A stretch of DNA of 64,000 nt from G032773895 sp965248935 (GCA_965248935.1 OZ252214.1:3720001-3784000); one strand, 5' to 3'. Shown: positions 21,410 through 33,435, counted from the stretch's first letter. A program made the numbers and translations. Notes: a model not told the origin generated them from the sequence alone.

Positions 21410-22528
21410 ATGGAGATACTGCTGGCTCAGTCTAGTAGCGCCTTCATTTCCAGTGGTACTGGCGGTTTGGTATTGATAGGGCTTTTCTGGTATCGCACCG
21501 AACACTGGGTTTCTATTCTGTGGGCTATTACTTACCTATCAATTGCAATCATGAGAGTGACGCTAAGTCGAAAGTTCTCCGGTGTTTCTGGTGAGCAGCG
21601 TTCTTCGCCAAAATGGTTAGATGCTTACGGTATTTGTTTGTTTTTGACCGGCCTTGTTTGGGGGAGTTTTCTGGCTTATTTGGGGCACTATTCTGAAGGT
21701 ATTTACTCGGTTGTACTGTTAGTGACCTTTGCTGCACTCCTAGCTGGTGCGGTTTCGGCTTATTCGGTTTCTTTGCCGATGTTTCTATTCTTCTCACTAC
21801 CAATGATTATCCCGACCTTATTTGGTATTTCTCTGACAGAATTTGATGAAAAGTGGATATTGATAGTCATAATCTTGTGCTGGTATTTGTTTATGGTTTC
21901 GACTGCACGAAGGTTTAGCAATTTTGCGATGCGTTCACTGGGTTTGGAATACAAAAACGATCAGCTTGTTTTAAGCCTTGAAGAACAAAAAACTCGTGCA
22001 GAGATACTGGCGGAAGAGCTATTAGTGCTTTCCAATACAGATGGGTTGACCGGAGTGTATAACCGACGTTATTTCGATGAACGAATACGGCATGAATGGC
22101 ACAGAGGCCAGCGCTCAAAAAAAACAGTATCCATTGTTTTATGTGATATAGACTATTTTAAAAAATTAAATGATTCTCTTGGGCATGATGCTGGAGATAA
22201 GTGCTTGATTAAAGTGGCTCAAGCTCTAGCCGAAGAAGTGCGTGGTGGTACTGATTTTATTGCTCGTATAGGTGGTGAGGAATTTGCAGCACTTTTAGCA
22301 GAAACTGAATTGGATAATGCCGTTCGTTTAGCTAAAAGATTGAATAACATTGTGTCCTCTCTAAATATTAAACACCCAAGCTCTCCTATCTTAGACAAAA
22401 TAACAATGTGCTTTGGTGTGGCTAGTATTGCCCCTACTTCAGCGAGCCAACCTAGTGATTTGCTTAAAATAGCCGATAAAAAGCTGTACTTGGCAAAAGA
22501 GGGGGGGCGAAATAGAATTGAAAGTTAA
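21410..22528 (+). CDS. Membrane-bound GGDEF diguanylate cyclase located between 16S and 23S
   Basis: Synthesises c-di-GMP from GTP. The N-terminal half has about five to six hydrophobic membrane segments (for example GGLVLIGLFWY and YSVVLLVTFAALLAGAV). A short coil (LSLEEQKTRAEILAEEL) leads into a GGDEF domain with the DGLTGVYNRR entry motif, DIDYFKKLND and an intact RIGGEEF active site. No RxxD inhibitory site is evident before GGEEF. The frame is open back to the 16S processing stem. ATG 21410 is preferred, with GTG 21362 as an alternative, since relatives often have a short lead before MEIL. It lies only about 210 bases after 16S on the same strand and has no obvious promoter of its own, so co-transcription with 16S is possible. 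Confidence 0.88.
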   Translation: MEILLAQSSSAFISSGTGGLVLIGLFWYRTEHWVSILWAITYLSIAIMRVTLSRKFSGVSGEQRSSPKWLDAYGICLFLTGLVWGSFLAYLGHYSEGIYSVVLLVTFAALLAGAVSAYSVSLPMFLFFSLPMIIPTLFGISLTEFDEKWILIVIILCWYLFMVSTARRFSNFAMRSLGLEYKNDQLVLSLEEQKTRAEILAEELLVLSNTDGLTGVYNRRYFDERIRHEWHRGQRSKKTVSIVLCDIDYFKKLNDSLGHDAGDKCLIKVAQALAEEVRGGTDFIARIGGEEFAALLAETELDNAVRLAKRLNNIVSSLNIKHPSSPILDKITMCFGVASIAPTSASQPSDLLKIADKKLYLAKEGGRNRIES

Positions 22529-22557
22529 CTAGGTTAGAGGTTGAAAGCTAAGAGGGG

Positions 22558-23628
22558 CTAGAGTTGGATGGCGTTGTTTGTTTTTAGAAGTGCTTTTGTT
22601 TCTGAAAGTACCGTATCTGGTGAAATTTCTGTCATGCACTCGTATTTCCCTTTGCATATCGGGTTATTGTGGCAAGGGGAGCAGTATCTATCCAAATACA
22701 GAACCTTGCTTGATTCGGACCCCGTGTAATTATAAGGACTGCTAGCCCCAAAGAGAGCTATGGCAGGTGTTTTAAATGCGTGGGCTATATGAGTGTGGCA
22801 GGTATCTATGCCAATCACTATATTGGCTTTTTTTATAATTTCCGTTGATTCAAGAGTTGACGTTTTCCCTGCTAGATTTACTCCGCCGCAATTTCTGGCA
22901 ATGGATTGCGCTGCTTCGAAATTGTCTTCGGACCCCAAAATAACGGCTTTTAAATGATACCTGCCTCTAATACGAAGGCATAACTGGGTCCAATAACTCT
23001 CGGGCCACTGGTGCTGAATTTTTGAGGAAAATGGGCAAATAACCAAATAATTATTGTCAGTATTGAGGAGCCTGCCGGTTTCGCTGTCTACAGTTAAAGG
23101 CTCTGTGGGAGCGCACATCTGCCAAGGGGTATCGTTGTAGCCTAGTTGGCTTACTAAATACCTGTATTCTGAGCCTATCTGGCTTTGATCTCCTAGCTCT
23201 CGGGAAATCGTTTTTGTCATAAGCCAACTACTTCCCTCTGAAGAGCCGAGCCCAATTCTATGTTTGGCTCCGCTCAACCAAGTAATCACTCCGCTTTTTA
23301 GCTGACCTTGCAGGTCAATAGCTATTTCGTAGCGCCTTGCGTGTAATAGAGACTTGATGGATTTTAAGTATCTAAAAGCGGAGAGGTAGTTTCGTTGGGC
23401 AAGTGTATTTTTCCAATAAGTGTTATCCCAAGAGATAACTTCATCGACATCTGGGTTCCCCTCTAGGAGGCAAGTAAACTGAGATTCTGTTAGCCAGGTG
23501 ATATGCCAGTCTGGCCTTTTTTGTTTGATTGCTGATGCAATAGGGCTGGATACCACAACATCTCCGACTTTGCCAAGTCGGACTATCAAAATAGATTTTT
23601 TTGAACCTTGTGTTGGGGGTAAGGACAT
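22558..23628 (-). CDS. Glycosyltransferase family 9 (heptosyltransferase-like)
   Basis: A 356-residue GT9 protein, the family that transfers heptose from ADP-heptose to the LPS core. The N-terminal ILIVRLGKVGDVVVSSP block is typical, as are DLQGQLKSG, the PFSSKIQHQWPESYW segment (PxxxxxxKxWP-like) and GIDTCHTHIAHAF with ALFGASSPYNYTG. The C-terminal cysteines (CSPCHNNPICKGKYECM) occur in many GT9 proteins. ATG 23628 is clear. It faces the diguanylate cyclase (30 bases between stop codons) and points against rRNA transcription. Other surface-glycan genes lie beyond the 5S gene, so it may be a separated member of that group. Confidence 0.85.
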   Translation of the reverse strand: MSLPPTQGSKKSILIVRLGKVGDVVVSSPIASAIKQKRPDWHITWLTESQFTCLLEGNPDVDEVISWDNTYWKNTLAQRNYLSAFRYLKSIKSLLHARRYEIAIDLQGQLKSGVITWLSGAKHRIGLGSSEGSSWLMTKTISRELGDQSQIGSEYRYLVSQLGYNDTPWQMCAPTEPLTVDSETGRLLNTDNNYLVICPFSSKIQHQWPESYWTQLCLRIRGRYHLKAVILGSEDNFEAAQSIARNCGGVNLAGKTSTLESTEIIKKANIVIGIDTCHTHIAHAFKTPAIALFGASSPYNYTGSESSKVLYLDRYCSPCHNNPICKGKYECMTEISPDTVLSETKALLKTNNAIQL

Positions 23629-24152
23629 AGGGCAAATTTAAAATCTAGGCAAATTGAGCGTGAGTGAATATATGGGTTCAGTATAAGCATTTTTGCTGGC
23701 AGGATCATCGCGTTTAAGGCGTTTTGAATCAACCTAAACGGTTTAAAATTTACTTTAACTAGGCAAGATAAAAATTGTCGTGTAAAAAAAGAATGTTTAT
23801 TTCTTAAAAAGCTTGACTCTCCCACACCTGAGTGTAAGATACGCCTCCTCTTGATGGCCAAGCCCATCCAAGAAGCTCTTTAACAAGGTGGAAAGAATAA
23901 GTTGTAACATTGCACTTTAGTAATGAATGAGAATATCTCAAGTCATGCTTATCCGGTGTAATATCGTTGCGATTGCATTCAAACAATATGTGTAGAGACA
24001 CTTAGTTATCAACTGTTAAGTGTTGGCGATTTGAAATAATTCTGTATTAGTTTTGTCGGCTTAGTCGCTGATAGGATTTGAGTTGTTGAGAAGCTGACAT
24101 GAAGCAGTGTTTTATAAGTCGATTGAAAAAAACTTAGTCACTTGTGTTATAT
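23629..24152. other. Region upstream of 23S with promoter and leader, no tRNA
   Basis: About 520 bases between the GT9 start and 23S. It holds an A/T-rich block, a strong rRNA-type promoter, a boxA-like GCTCTTTAAC (23875-23884) and the 5' arm of the 23S processing stem (24145-24159). I looked on both strands for the tRNA-Ile and tRNA-Ala expected in such spacers and found neither. Confidence 0.75.
23813..23840 (+). promoter_or_regulatory. Strong rRNA-type promoter dedicated to 23S-5S
   Basis: TTGACT (23813-23818), a 16-base spacer and TAAGAT (23835-23840), followed by the GC-rich discriminator ACGCCTCCTC. An A/T-rich UP-like stretch precedes it (23781-23810). It has the same architecture as the 16S promoter at 19378. 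It lies about 310 bases before mature 23S on the correct strand. The same region must also contain the promoter of the divergent GT9 gene. Confidence 0.8.
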
Positions 24153-27031
<2,879 letters not shown>

Positions 27032-27300
27032 ATATAACAGAAATGATTATGTGATTTTCAAAAGAAAGATAAAACGATCGATACTAAGTGACCCACACAT
27101 GTGAGAAGCTTGCGATCCAATGATAGAGCTCGGATAAGCGAATGTCGAAAGACAGAGATCTTCCAGTCACTACGAAATGCAATGGTATTCCTAGTAGTAG
27201 GACTTATTCTATCCGCCCCCTATTTGAACTGAAGTTGAAAGTAAGGCGTCAACTTCCACATCGAGAGATGTGCTAGTCACTGACTGGAGTCATACAGCTT

Positions 27301-27418
27301 TGCCTGACGACATTAGAGCATTGGAACCACCTGATCCCATCCCGAACTCAGACGTGAAACGATGCATCGCCGATGGTAGTGTGGGAGTTCCCATGTGAGA
27401 GTAGGTCATCGTCAGGCT
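27301..27418 (+). rRNA. rrf: 5S ribosomal RNA
   Basis: About 118 bases. TGCCTGACGA at the 5' end pairs with TCGTCAGGC at the 3' end. The internal CCGAACTCAGACGTGAAAC and GCCGATGGTAGTGTGGG blocks are diagnostic. The 270-base spacer after 23S holds no tRNA. Confidence 0.96.
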
Positions 27419-27426
27419 TCTAATTT

Positions 27427-27460
27427 AAACCCCTGTTAGCTAACGCTAACAGGGGTTTTT
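27427..27460 (+). terminator. Intrinsic terminator of the 23S-5S unit
   Basis: A strong hairpin of CCCCTGTTAGC and GCTAACAGGGG with a four-base loop, followed by five T residues. It lies directly after 5S. No comparable terminator is seen after 16S. Confidence 0.93.
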
Positions 27461-27989
27461 ACATTTAGAGTTTCACCTATTGTTATTATTTAAACCCGGT
27501 CTATGAATTAGCTCCGAAAAATATCTCTCTAAAAATGGACTGACCCGTTTGATTGCTTGTTGAATAGATTTAAAGTTTTCTCAATGTCTTTTATAAATGG
27601 ATGGTTAATTATCTCCGTTGGCGAATAAGCGTGCTTTTCGGATCACGCTGGCACCTTTTTACTCTTTCACTTATTCAGTTTCAGTTTCAGTTTCAGTATC
27701 TTTAACTTTTGGTAAGATAGCGGACCACTTTCTAATTCTTGATTTGTGGTATAACTATCAAGCTTGGATCAGGTTTAGTGTAGTTTTACTAGGGCGCAAT
27801 AATCGGACTGAAGAAAAACACTAGAATGAAAAGAAAAGCTTATTTGGCCAGAACTTCTTATGGCGAAGAGAATGTAAACCATCTAAGGGCTTCAAATTAC
27901 AGGGCATTACTATTAAATTTGTTTGTTTCCTTACTCTGCTTATCTATGTAAAATCTTAATCAATAATTCTTTAGCGTTAAAATAATTTT
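27461..27989. other. Intergenic region with a short TTCAGT repeat
   Basis: About 530 AT-rich bases between the rRNA terminator and the Stealth gene. The only structure I see is four perfect tandem copies of the hexamer TTCAGT (27674-27697). Small open frames here have no recognisable coding character. Confidence 0.6.
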
Positions 27990-28994
27990 ATGGAAAACAC
28001 TCAGCAACTCGTTGATGCGGTTATAACTTGGGTAGATGGCTCAGACCCAAATCATGCTGCTCATTTAAATAAGTTTCTCGAAGAAAGAGGAATAGTAAGA
28101 CCCTCTACGGTTAGTAAAACACGTCTAAACGATTCTGGGGAATTAGCCTATTGCCTATCCTCTATTTTTAGGTATGCCCCTTGGATTAGAAATATCCATA
28201 TTATCACTGATAATCAAACACCATCTTTCTTGTTTAAATTAAAAGGGACTGAATTCGAAGATCGTATTCATATTGTGGACCACAAAGAAGTTTTTTCGGG
28301 GTATGAGGATTGCTTGCCTAGCTACAATATTCGTTCTCTTTCTATGGTACTTTGGCGGGTGCCAAACTTGGCTGATGAGTTTGTCTTTTTAAATGACGAT
28401 TTTGCTTTTATCCGCGACGTATCTCGTGAAGATTTTTTTAGTAACAATGGAATTGTGATTCGAGGGGGCTGGGCTAAGCAGAAAAATCATAGTTTTATCA
28501 AAAAAGTTAAACGAAAAATTTTATCTTTTATTAAAGGGGAGCAGAATGTTCGTGCAGGCCATATGGTGGCTCAGGAGTTAAGTGCAATAGTCGTGGGTTT
28601 TAGTGGGAGATTTTTTAAGATAGAACACAATCCTCACCCTATGCGTATTGTCACCTTTAGAAAATTCTGTGAGGAAAACAAAACCTTATTTGAAGAAAAT
28701 ATCAAATACCCTTTTCGTTCTGTTCGGCAGTATATTGGTGAAGCACTTTCTGTTTCTTTGGAGCTATCTGCTGGAACAGCCACTATTAATAATCAGTATC
28801 AAACGCTTCAGCTAAAACCAGCCGATCAATCACTGCATAAAATAAAGGAGAGAATTACTCTAGCGGATAAAGATAACTCCTTTGCATTTGTCTGTGTGCA
28901 AGGCTTAGATTCAGCGTCTGAAGAGTCTCAGAAAACGATTATCTCTTGGTTAAACAAGAGAATACCGCTTATTGATGGTTTTACTGAAGAATAA
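27990..28994 (+). CDS. Stealth family polysaccharide phosphotransferase
   Basis: A 334-residue Stealth protein, a family of hexose-1-phosphate transferases that build phosphodiester-linked capsule or exopolysaccharide. The first conserved region VDAVITWVDGSDP opens the protein. The second (RLNDSGELAYCLSSIFRYAPWIRNIHIITDNQ) and third (FVFLNDDFAFI) regions follow. ATG 27990 is the only sensible start. Like GT9 at 22.6 kb and the two glycosyltransferases that follow on the other strand, it points to synthesis of a surface glycan. No capsule export gene is in the window. Confidence 0.87.
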   Translation: MENTQQLVDAVITWVDGSDPNHAAHLNKFLEERGIVRPSTVSKTRLNDSGELAYCLSSIFRYAPWIRNIHIITDNQTPSFLFKLKGTEFEDRIHIVDHKEVFSGYEDCLPSYNIRSLSMVLWRVPNLADEFVFLNDDFAFIRDVSREDFFSNNGIVIRGGWAKQKNHSFIKKVKRKILSFIKGEQNVRAGHMVAQELSAIVVGFSGRFFKIEHNPHPMRIVTFRKFCEENKTLFEENIKYPFRSVRQYIGEALSVSLELSAGTATINNQYQTLQLKPADQSLHKIKERITLADKDNSFAFVCVQGLDSASEESQKTIISWLNKRIPLIDGFTEE

Positions 28995-29036
28995 ACGAAT
29001 TGGTTAGAACCTACACAGCTATTACATTTGAATGCT

Positions 29037-29852
29037 TTAATCCAATTGCTCTATTCCGTATTCTGTTTTAAAAAGCTTTTCTTTTTGGTTCTTTGTTCGA
29101 ATTGATCTATTTAATTTCCAGCCCTCTTCATTGGCATAGCCTCTTGGATGGTCTAGGTGGATGCAAACTGCACTATAACGAATTTGTTTCGTTTTTAAGT
29201 TAAAGTTTATGAGGCGTTCACCAAGCTCTCTGTCCAGACCTCCGTATCTAAGGCGAGAATCGTATCCATTGATCGCAATTGCATCGAGCTTCCAGCAAGA
29301 AGCATTATGGCCGTTCCAAGTTGGTTTTGTTGGCGTCAAGCGGTTGTAAATTTTCCCTATAAGTCGCCCAGCAGTGAGTTTCATAAATTTGATACTCGGT
29401 TTAACATCGTTTTCCACTAACCATTTTTTTTGAAAACAGTTCCCGTTTTCAATATGCTCCTTTGAAATAATTTCACTGGTACTCATTGGAAGTTTGAAAT
29501 AACCACCAGATAAAAAATATCCCGGTTCTGCGTATTCACGGTGAACGGAGATAAAATCTTTTCTTGGTATACAGTCCCCATCAGTAAAAACTAAATATTC
29601 ACCTTTGGCTGCGATAATGGCTTTGTTGAGGATTTTGCATTTTTGAAAACCGTCGTCTTCCTGCCATATATGTTGAATATCTAAATCTGTTTCGTTGATA
29701 AAGTGTTCAATAACTTTGCGTGTCTCTTCTTTTGAACCATCGTCCGCGATAACCACTTCAAAATTGTTGTCAGTTTGATACTGAAAGCCCCAGAGAACTT
29801 TTTCTAACCACTTAGGAGAATTGTAGGTACTAAAAATTAAGCTTATTTTCAT
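29037..29852 (-). CDS. Glycosyltransferase family 2
   Basis: A 271-residue GT-A fold glycosyltransferase. It opens with ISLIFSTYNSPKWLEKVL. The nucleotide-sugar binding aspartates are in VVIADDGSKEE and the DxD-like site in FTDGDCIPRKDF. The later GGLDRELGERL fits the GT27/GT2 acceptor-side motif (ED-like). There is no membrane segment, so it probably acts on the cytoplasmic face during glycan or LPS assembly. It lies 52 bases downstream of the next glycosyltransferase gene on the same strand. Confidence 0.85.
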   Translation of the reverse strand: MKISLIFSTYNSPKWLEKVLWGFQYQTDNNFEVVIADDGSKEETRKVIEHFINETDLDIQHIWQEDDGFQKCKILNKAIIAAKGEYLVFTDGDCIPRKDFISVHREYAEPGYFLSGGYFKLPMSTSEIISKEHIENGNCFQKKWLVENDVKPSIKFMKLTAGRLIGKIYNRLTPTKPTWNGHNASCWKLDAIAINGYDSRLRYGGLDRELGERLINFNLKTKQIRYSAVCIHLDHPRGYANEEGWKLNRSIRTKNQKEKLFKTEYGIEQLD

Positions 29853-29904
29853 GATGGTGAGTACTTTTTAATATGCATTCTTGGTTAGTGATGTACAAGA
29901 GCTT

Positions 29905-30744
29905 CTATTTCGCACTAGCCAGTAATTTATCGGCTAGGTGATAGTGCTTGGCAACGGCTTCCCACTGCTGTCTATTGCCATCTTGGCGAACATTGTACTT
30001 TTTTAACGATACTCCCTGAGAATAAAATATTGGTATTGGTTTTGGAGGAGGGTTTTTGCTTCGTCTCGTCTCTGTGCCATTCAATAAACTCATTGCTTTA
30101 AACCAGAGATCGTCTGCTTTAGGGGCGAGTGTTAGATACAAGTCTTTGTTTGTAACGTCAGGGTAGAGTGAGCCCGCAGGGTAGAGTACTCCAGCATAAC
30201 CAATCGCTAGGGTATTACTTGATGCCTCTCCCGGCACTTGGTTTTTCCAAGTACTGTAAGGTAGTGGTGAGTCATTGTCGTCGTAAGATATTTTTCGGCA
30301 CTCGTGGGCAATAATAGAATTAGGATACTGCTGGTGTTCCTCGACAAGGCGTTCTAGCCAATTGCTTGCGTACATTACATCGTCATCACATGTGACAATG
30401 GTTTTACCTTCAAACGCAATAAGAGACTCTACTAGTTTTCTGTGAGAGCAGGCTTGGTTTGAATAGCGAATGCTAAAATTTTCTCCCTCTAGTCTTTTTA
30501 ACTGGCTAGGCAGTTCGGTTTTGAGGGATGTATGCAGCCACAAGACGACTTTTTCTGGTGCTAGGGTTTGGTTGAACAAGCTCCGTATGGTGAGGTGCAA
30601 AATTGCCAACCGTGATGGAATAGAGGTTAAGGAAACAATAAGGGGAATTGAGCAAGCTTTTGCTCCCTCACCTAATTTAGCGACAGGTTTACTTCGTAGC
30701 TTATATGCTGTTGATAGGGACTTGGGGACTTCTTTTAGTTTCAT
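29905..30744 (-). CDS. Putative glycosyltransferase
   Basis: A 279-residue protein with LIVSLTSIPSRLAILHLTIRSLFNQTLAPEKVVLWL, a pattern found in a small GT-A-like family often labelled glycosyltransferase or LPS biosynthesis protein. A DDD motif (TCDDDVMYASNWLERL) would bind metal and nucleotide sugar. The C-terminal part contains KADDLWFKAMSLLNG. It probably shares a transcript with the GT2 gene 52 bases downstream. Donor and acceptor are unknown. Confidence 0.75.
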   Translation of the reverse strand: MKLKEVPKSLSTAYKLRSKPVAKLGEGAKACSIPLIVSLTSIPSRLAILHLTIRSLFNQTLAPEKVVLWLHTSLKTELPSQLKRLEGENFSIRYSNQACSHRKLVESLIAFEGKTIVTCDDDVMYASNWLERLVEEHQQYPNSIIAHECRKISYDDNDSPLPYSTWKNQVPGEASSNTLAIGYAGVLYPAGSLYPDVTNKDLYLTLAPKADDLWFKAMSLLNGTETRRSKNPPPKPIPIFYSQGVSLKKYNVRQDGNRQQWEAVAKHYHLADKLLASAK

Positions 30745-30799
30745 TACCGTTGTATTGCCTAGCTTATTTCACCGGCGCAAGTGTAGAACATTTGTTTAC

Positions 30800-30979
30800 A
30801 TGTCACTAGAGGCCCATGCACTTAGGGTTGGAGGGGAAAGGGCCATAAACGATCAAAAAACAGCCGAAACAACTCGTATTCCCATGGTTCTTCCGAGTGG
30901 TTCTAGGTTCAAAGCTATCATCAATCTGGAAGAAGTAACCCCAGAGTACTATTTCGAATTACTGCGGGGAGTTAAATAA
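30800..30979 (+). CDS. Possible small protein of 59 residues upstream of ruvC
   Basis: I do not recognise this frame. It would encode a mostly soluble, mixed-charge peptide ending in EEVTPEYYFELLRGVK, and it stops well before ruvC. The ATG at 30800 has no strong binding site. In related genomes the region before ruvC usually holds yebC. This sequence does not look like YebC. It could be a real small gene, a remnant, or chance. Confidence 0.3.
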   Translation: MSLEAHALRVGGERAINDQKTAETTRIPMVLPSGSRFKAIINLEEVTPEYYFELLRGVK

Positions 30980-31224
30980 GTAGTAAATATGACACTCATT
31001 TTCATAGAATGTTGGTTTTTCTTCGTGTTCAATCGGCATAAACCTGAACTTTGCTGATGAAATAATACTTGAGTCTATCGAGCAAATAATAATGTTCTGT
31101 GACAATGCTCTTTACAGAGTAAAAACAATGGGGCTAACTTGCCAAAGGTAGGGTAGCTAGGCACTTGACTCTGATATATGAAGCTGAAACACTGCGCATC
31201 AAATATTGAGTGAAATAGTAAGAC

Positions 31225-31746
31225 ATGCCAATTATTCTGGGGGTTGACCCCGGTTCTCGCAAAACAGGCTTCGGGGTTATCAGCTCAATTTCTGGGCGTC
31301 ACGAATATATTGCTAGCGGCGTTATTCGAGTAGCCGATGCCCCTACGTTACCTGAACGCCTTCAGCTTATATTTACGGGTGTGACCGAGGTTATAGAAAC
31401 GCATCAACCACAAGAGTTTGCTATTGAGAGTGTATTTATGGCAAAAAGTGCCGGTTCCGCTCTTAAACTAGGACAAGCAAGAGGCGCGGCAATAGTCGCT
31501 GCAACTCAGCAGGGGCTTCCCGTAGCGGAATATGAGGCTAGAAAGGTGAAGCAGTCGGTTGTGGGAAATGGTGGTGCCGACAAGTATCAAGTGCAACACA
31601 TGGTTAGGTGCTTGTTGAGTTTGGACTCGACTCCCCAGGAAGATGCGGCTGATGCGCTGGCCATTGCGTTATGCCACGCGAATACACAAAAACACATGAT
31701 TAATGTAGCGAAAGCCAAGCGCTTTCGTAAAGGTAGGTTGGTATAA
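31225..31746 (+). CDS. ruvC: Holliday junction resolvase RuvC
   Basis: Endonuclease that cuts Holliday junctions during recombinational repair. It is 173 residues, of normal length. The N-terminal ILGVDPGSRKTGFGVI holds the first catalytic aspartate. FAIESVFMAKSAGSALKLGQARG and the C-terminal EDAADALAIALCHA carry the remaining acidic residues. Its stop is directly followed by the ATG of ruvA, so the two are translationally coupled. It is the first gene of the ruvCAB-tol block. Confidence 0.97.
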   Translation: MPIILGVDPGSRKTGFGVISSISGRHEYIASGVIRVADAPTLPERLQLIFTGVTEVIETHQPQEFAIESVFMAKSAGSALKLGQARGAAIVAATQQGLPVAEYEARKVKQSVVGNGGADKYQVQHMVRCLLSLDSTPQEDAADALAIALCHANTQKHMINVAKAKRFRKGRLV

Positions 31747-32370
31747 ATGATAGGTCGGTTGGCGGGTGAGTTGGTTGAAAAGCAAGCACCAATATTACTT
31801 TTGGATGTGAATGGAGTGGGTTATGAAATTCAGGCGCCTATGACCACCTTCTTTAGACTGCCTGAATTGGGTAGCCGCGTAGTATTGCATACCCATTTTT
31901 CTGTGAGCGAAAACGCTCAGCAATTGTTTGGGTTTGTTGAAAAAACAGATAGAGAATTATTCCGGCTGCTAATAAAGATTAATGGCGTAGGGCCAAAAAT
32001 GGCTGTGAGTATTATGTCGATGGATAGTGCAGACTTTGTTCGCTGTGTGAGAGAAGACAATGTTACGGCCTTGGTGAAAGTGCCTGGGGTGGGTAAGAAG
32101 ACCGCAGAACGGCTTATTATTGAAATGCGAGATAAGTTAAATGCCTGGGGTGAAGCGAATACATCGAAAAATGAGGAGGGGTTACTCCCTACTGCGAAAG
32201 ATAATGTTCAAAATGGTAGGGCGGTTATTGCTGAAGCTGAATCGGCTTTGGTGGCGTTGGGTTATAAACCAGCGGATGCGTCTAGAGTGGTGTCTAAGCT
32301 CTATTCTCCAGATATAACCAAGAGTGAAGAACTGATTCGTATGGCACTGAAGTCGATGATGCCCGCTTAG
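31747..32370 (+). CDS. ruvA: Holliday junction helicase subunit RuvA
   Basis: Tetrameric junction-binding subunit that loads RuvB. It has 207 residues. It begins MIGRLAGELVEKQAPILLLDVNGVGYEI. The helix-hairpin-helix segments INGVGPKMAVSIMS and VPGVGKKTAERLIIEM are present. The C-terminal domain that contacts RuvB (AESALVALGYKPADASRVV) is intact. Start ATG abuts the ruvC stop. Confidence 0.97.
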   Translation: MIGRLAGELVEKQAPILLLDVNGVGYEIQAPMTTFFRLPELGSRVVLHTHFSVSENAQQLFGFVEKTDRELFRLLIKINGVGPKMAVSIMSMDSADFVRCVREDNVTALVKVPGVGKKTAERLIIEMRDKLNAWGEANTSKNEEGLLPTAKDNVQNGRAVIAEAESALVALGYKPADASRVVSKLYSPDITKSEELIRMALKSMMPA

Positions 32371-32430
32371 CTAATGCTTATTGTTAAAGTAGTCGCTAAA
32401 GCCGCAAATGTTTAGACAGAATAAAAATAT

Positions 32431-33435
32431 ATGATTGAAGAAGACCGAATAATTAGTGGCAGCGCCAAGCAAAAAGAAGAGGGGCTAGATCGAACCGTAC
32501 GCCCAAAATCACTGAATGACTATGTAGGTCAGCCAGTGGTTAAAGAGCAGATGGAAATTTTTATTAGCGCTGCCAAAGCTCGTAGCGAGGCTCTGGATCA
32601 TACCTTGGTATTTGGGCCACCTGGATTAGGAAAAACCACACTGGCCAATATTATTGCCTCTGAGATGTGCGTTGACCTAAAAAGCACGTCAGGCCCTGTA
32701 TTGGAGAAAGCGGGGGATTTGGCGGCAATAATGACCAACCTTGAGCCGAGAGACATACTTTTTATTGATGAAATTCATCGGTTAAGTGCCGTGGTAGAAG
32801 AGGTGCTTTACCCGGCTATGGAAGATTTCCAATTGGATATTATGATTGGCGAAGGCCCGGCTGCTAGATCGATCAAATTAGAATTACCGCCTTTTACACT
32901 TGTTGGAGCGACCACCAGGGCGGGTTTGCTTACCTCTCCATTACGCGACCGTTTTGGTATTGTTCAACGGTTAGAATTTTATAATGTTGAAGACCTTACT
33001 CATATCGTTAAGCGATCTGCGTCTCTTATGGGGATTAAAATGGACCCAGAAGGGGCTCGTGAAGTTGCTCGACGAGCGCGAGGAACTCCTCGCATAGCCA
33101 ATCGATTGCTACGAAGGGTCAGGGATTATTCTGAAGTGAAAGGCGATGGTGTAGCCACCGCTGAAATGGCAGACAAAGCACTTAACATGCTTGGTGTGGA
33201 CGAGCGGGGTTTTGACCATATGGATAGGCGGTTGTTGCTTAGTTTAATGGAAAAATTTGGTGGGGGTCCTGTAGGTGTAGACAACTTAGCGGCGGCTATT
33301 AGTGAGGAGCGGGATACCATTGAAGATGTCTTGGAACCTTACTTAATACAGCAAGGGTTTGTTATTCGGACACCGCGAGGACGCATGGCCACACAAAACG
33401 CCTACGATCACTTTGGGTTGACGAAACCCGAATAG
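32431..33435 (+). CDS. ruvB: Holliday junction helicase motor RuvB
   Basis: AAA+ ATPase driving branch migration with RuvA. It has 334 residues. Walker A is FGPPGLGKTTLANI, Walker B is ILFIDEIHRLS and sensor 1 is LVGATTRAGLL. The C-terminal winged helix contains GRMATQNAYDHFGL. It lies 60 bases after ruvA. Confidence 0.97.
   Translation: MIEEDRIISGSAKQKEEGLDRTVRPKSLNDYVGQPVVKEQMEIFISAAKARSEALDHTLVFGPPGLGKTTLANIIASEMCVDLKSTSGPVLEKAGDLAAIMTNLEPRDILFIDEIHRLSAVVEEVLYPAMEDFQLDIMIGEGPAARSIKLELPPFTLVGATTRAGLLTSPLRDRFGIVQRLEFYNVEDLTHIVKRSASLMGIKMDPEGAREVARRARGTPRIANRLLRRVRDYSEVKGDGVATAEMADKALNMLGVDERGFDHMDRRLLLSLMEKFGGGPVGVDNLAAAISEERDTIEDVLEPYLIQQGFVIRTPRGRMATQNAYDHFGLTKPE

Noticed and set aside
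27618..27824. Frame of 68 codons between the 5S gene and the Stealth gene
   Set aside because: It is built around the TTCAGT microsatellite and has no family resemblance.
30470..30979. Plus-strand frame of 169 codons
   Set aside because: Its first half is antisense to a convincing glycosyltransferase gene. Only the last 59 codons lie in free space and are listed separately.
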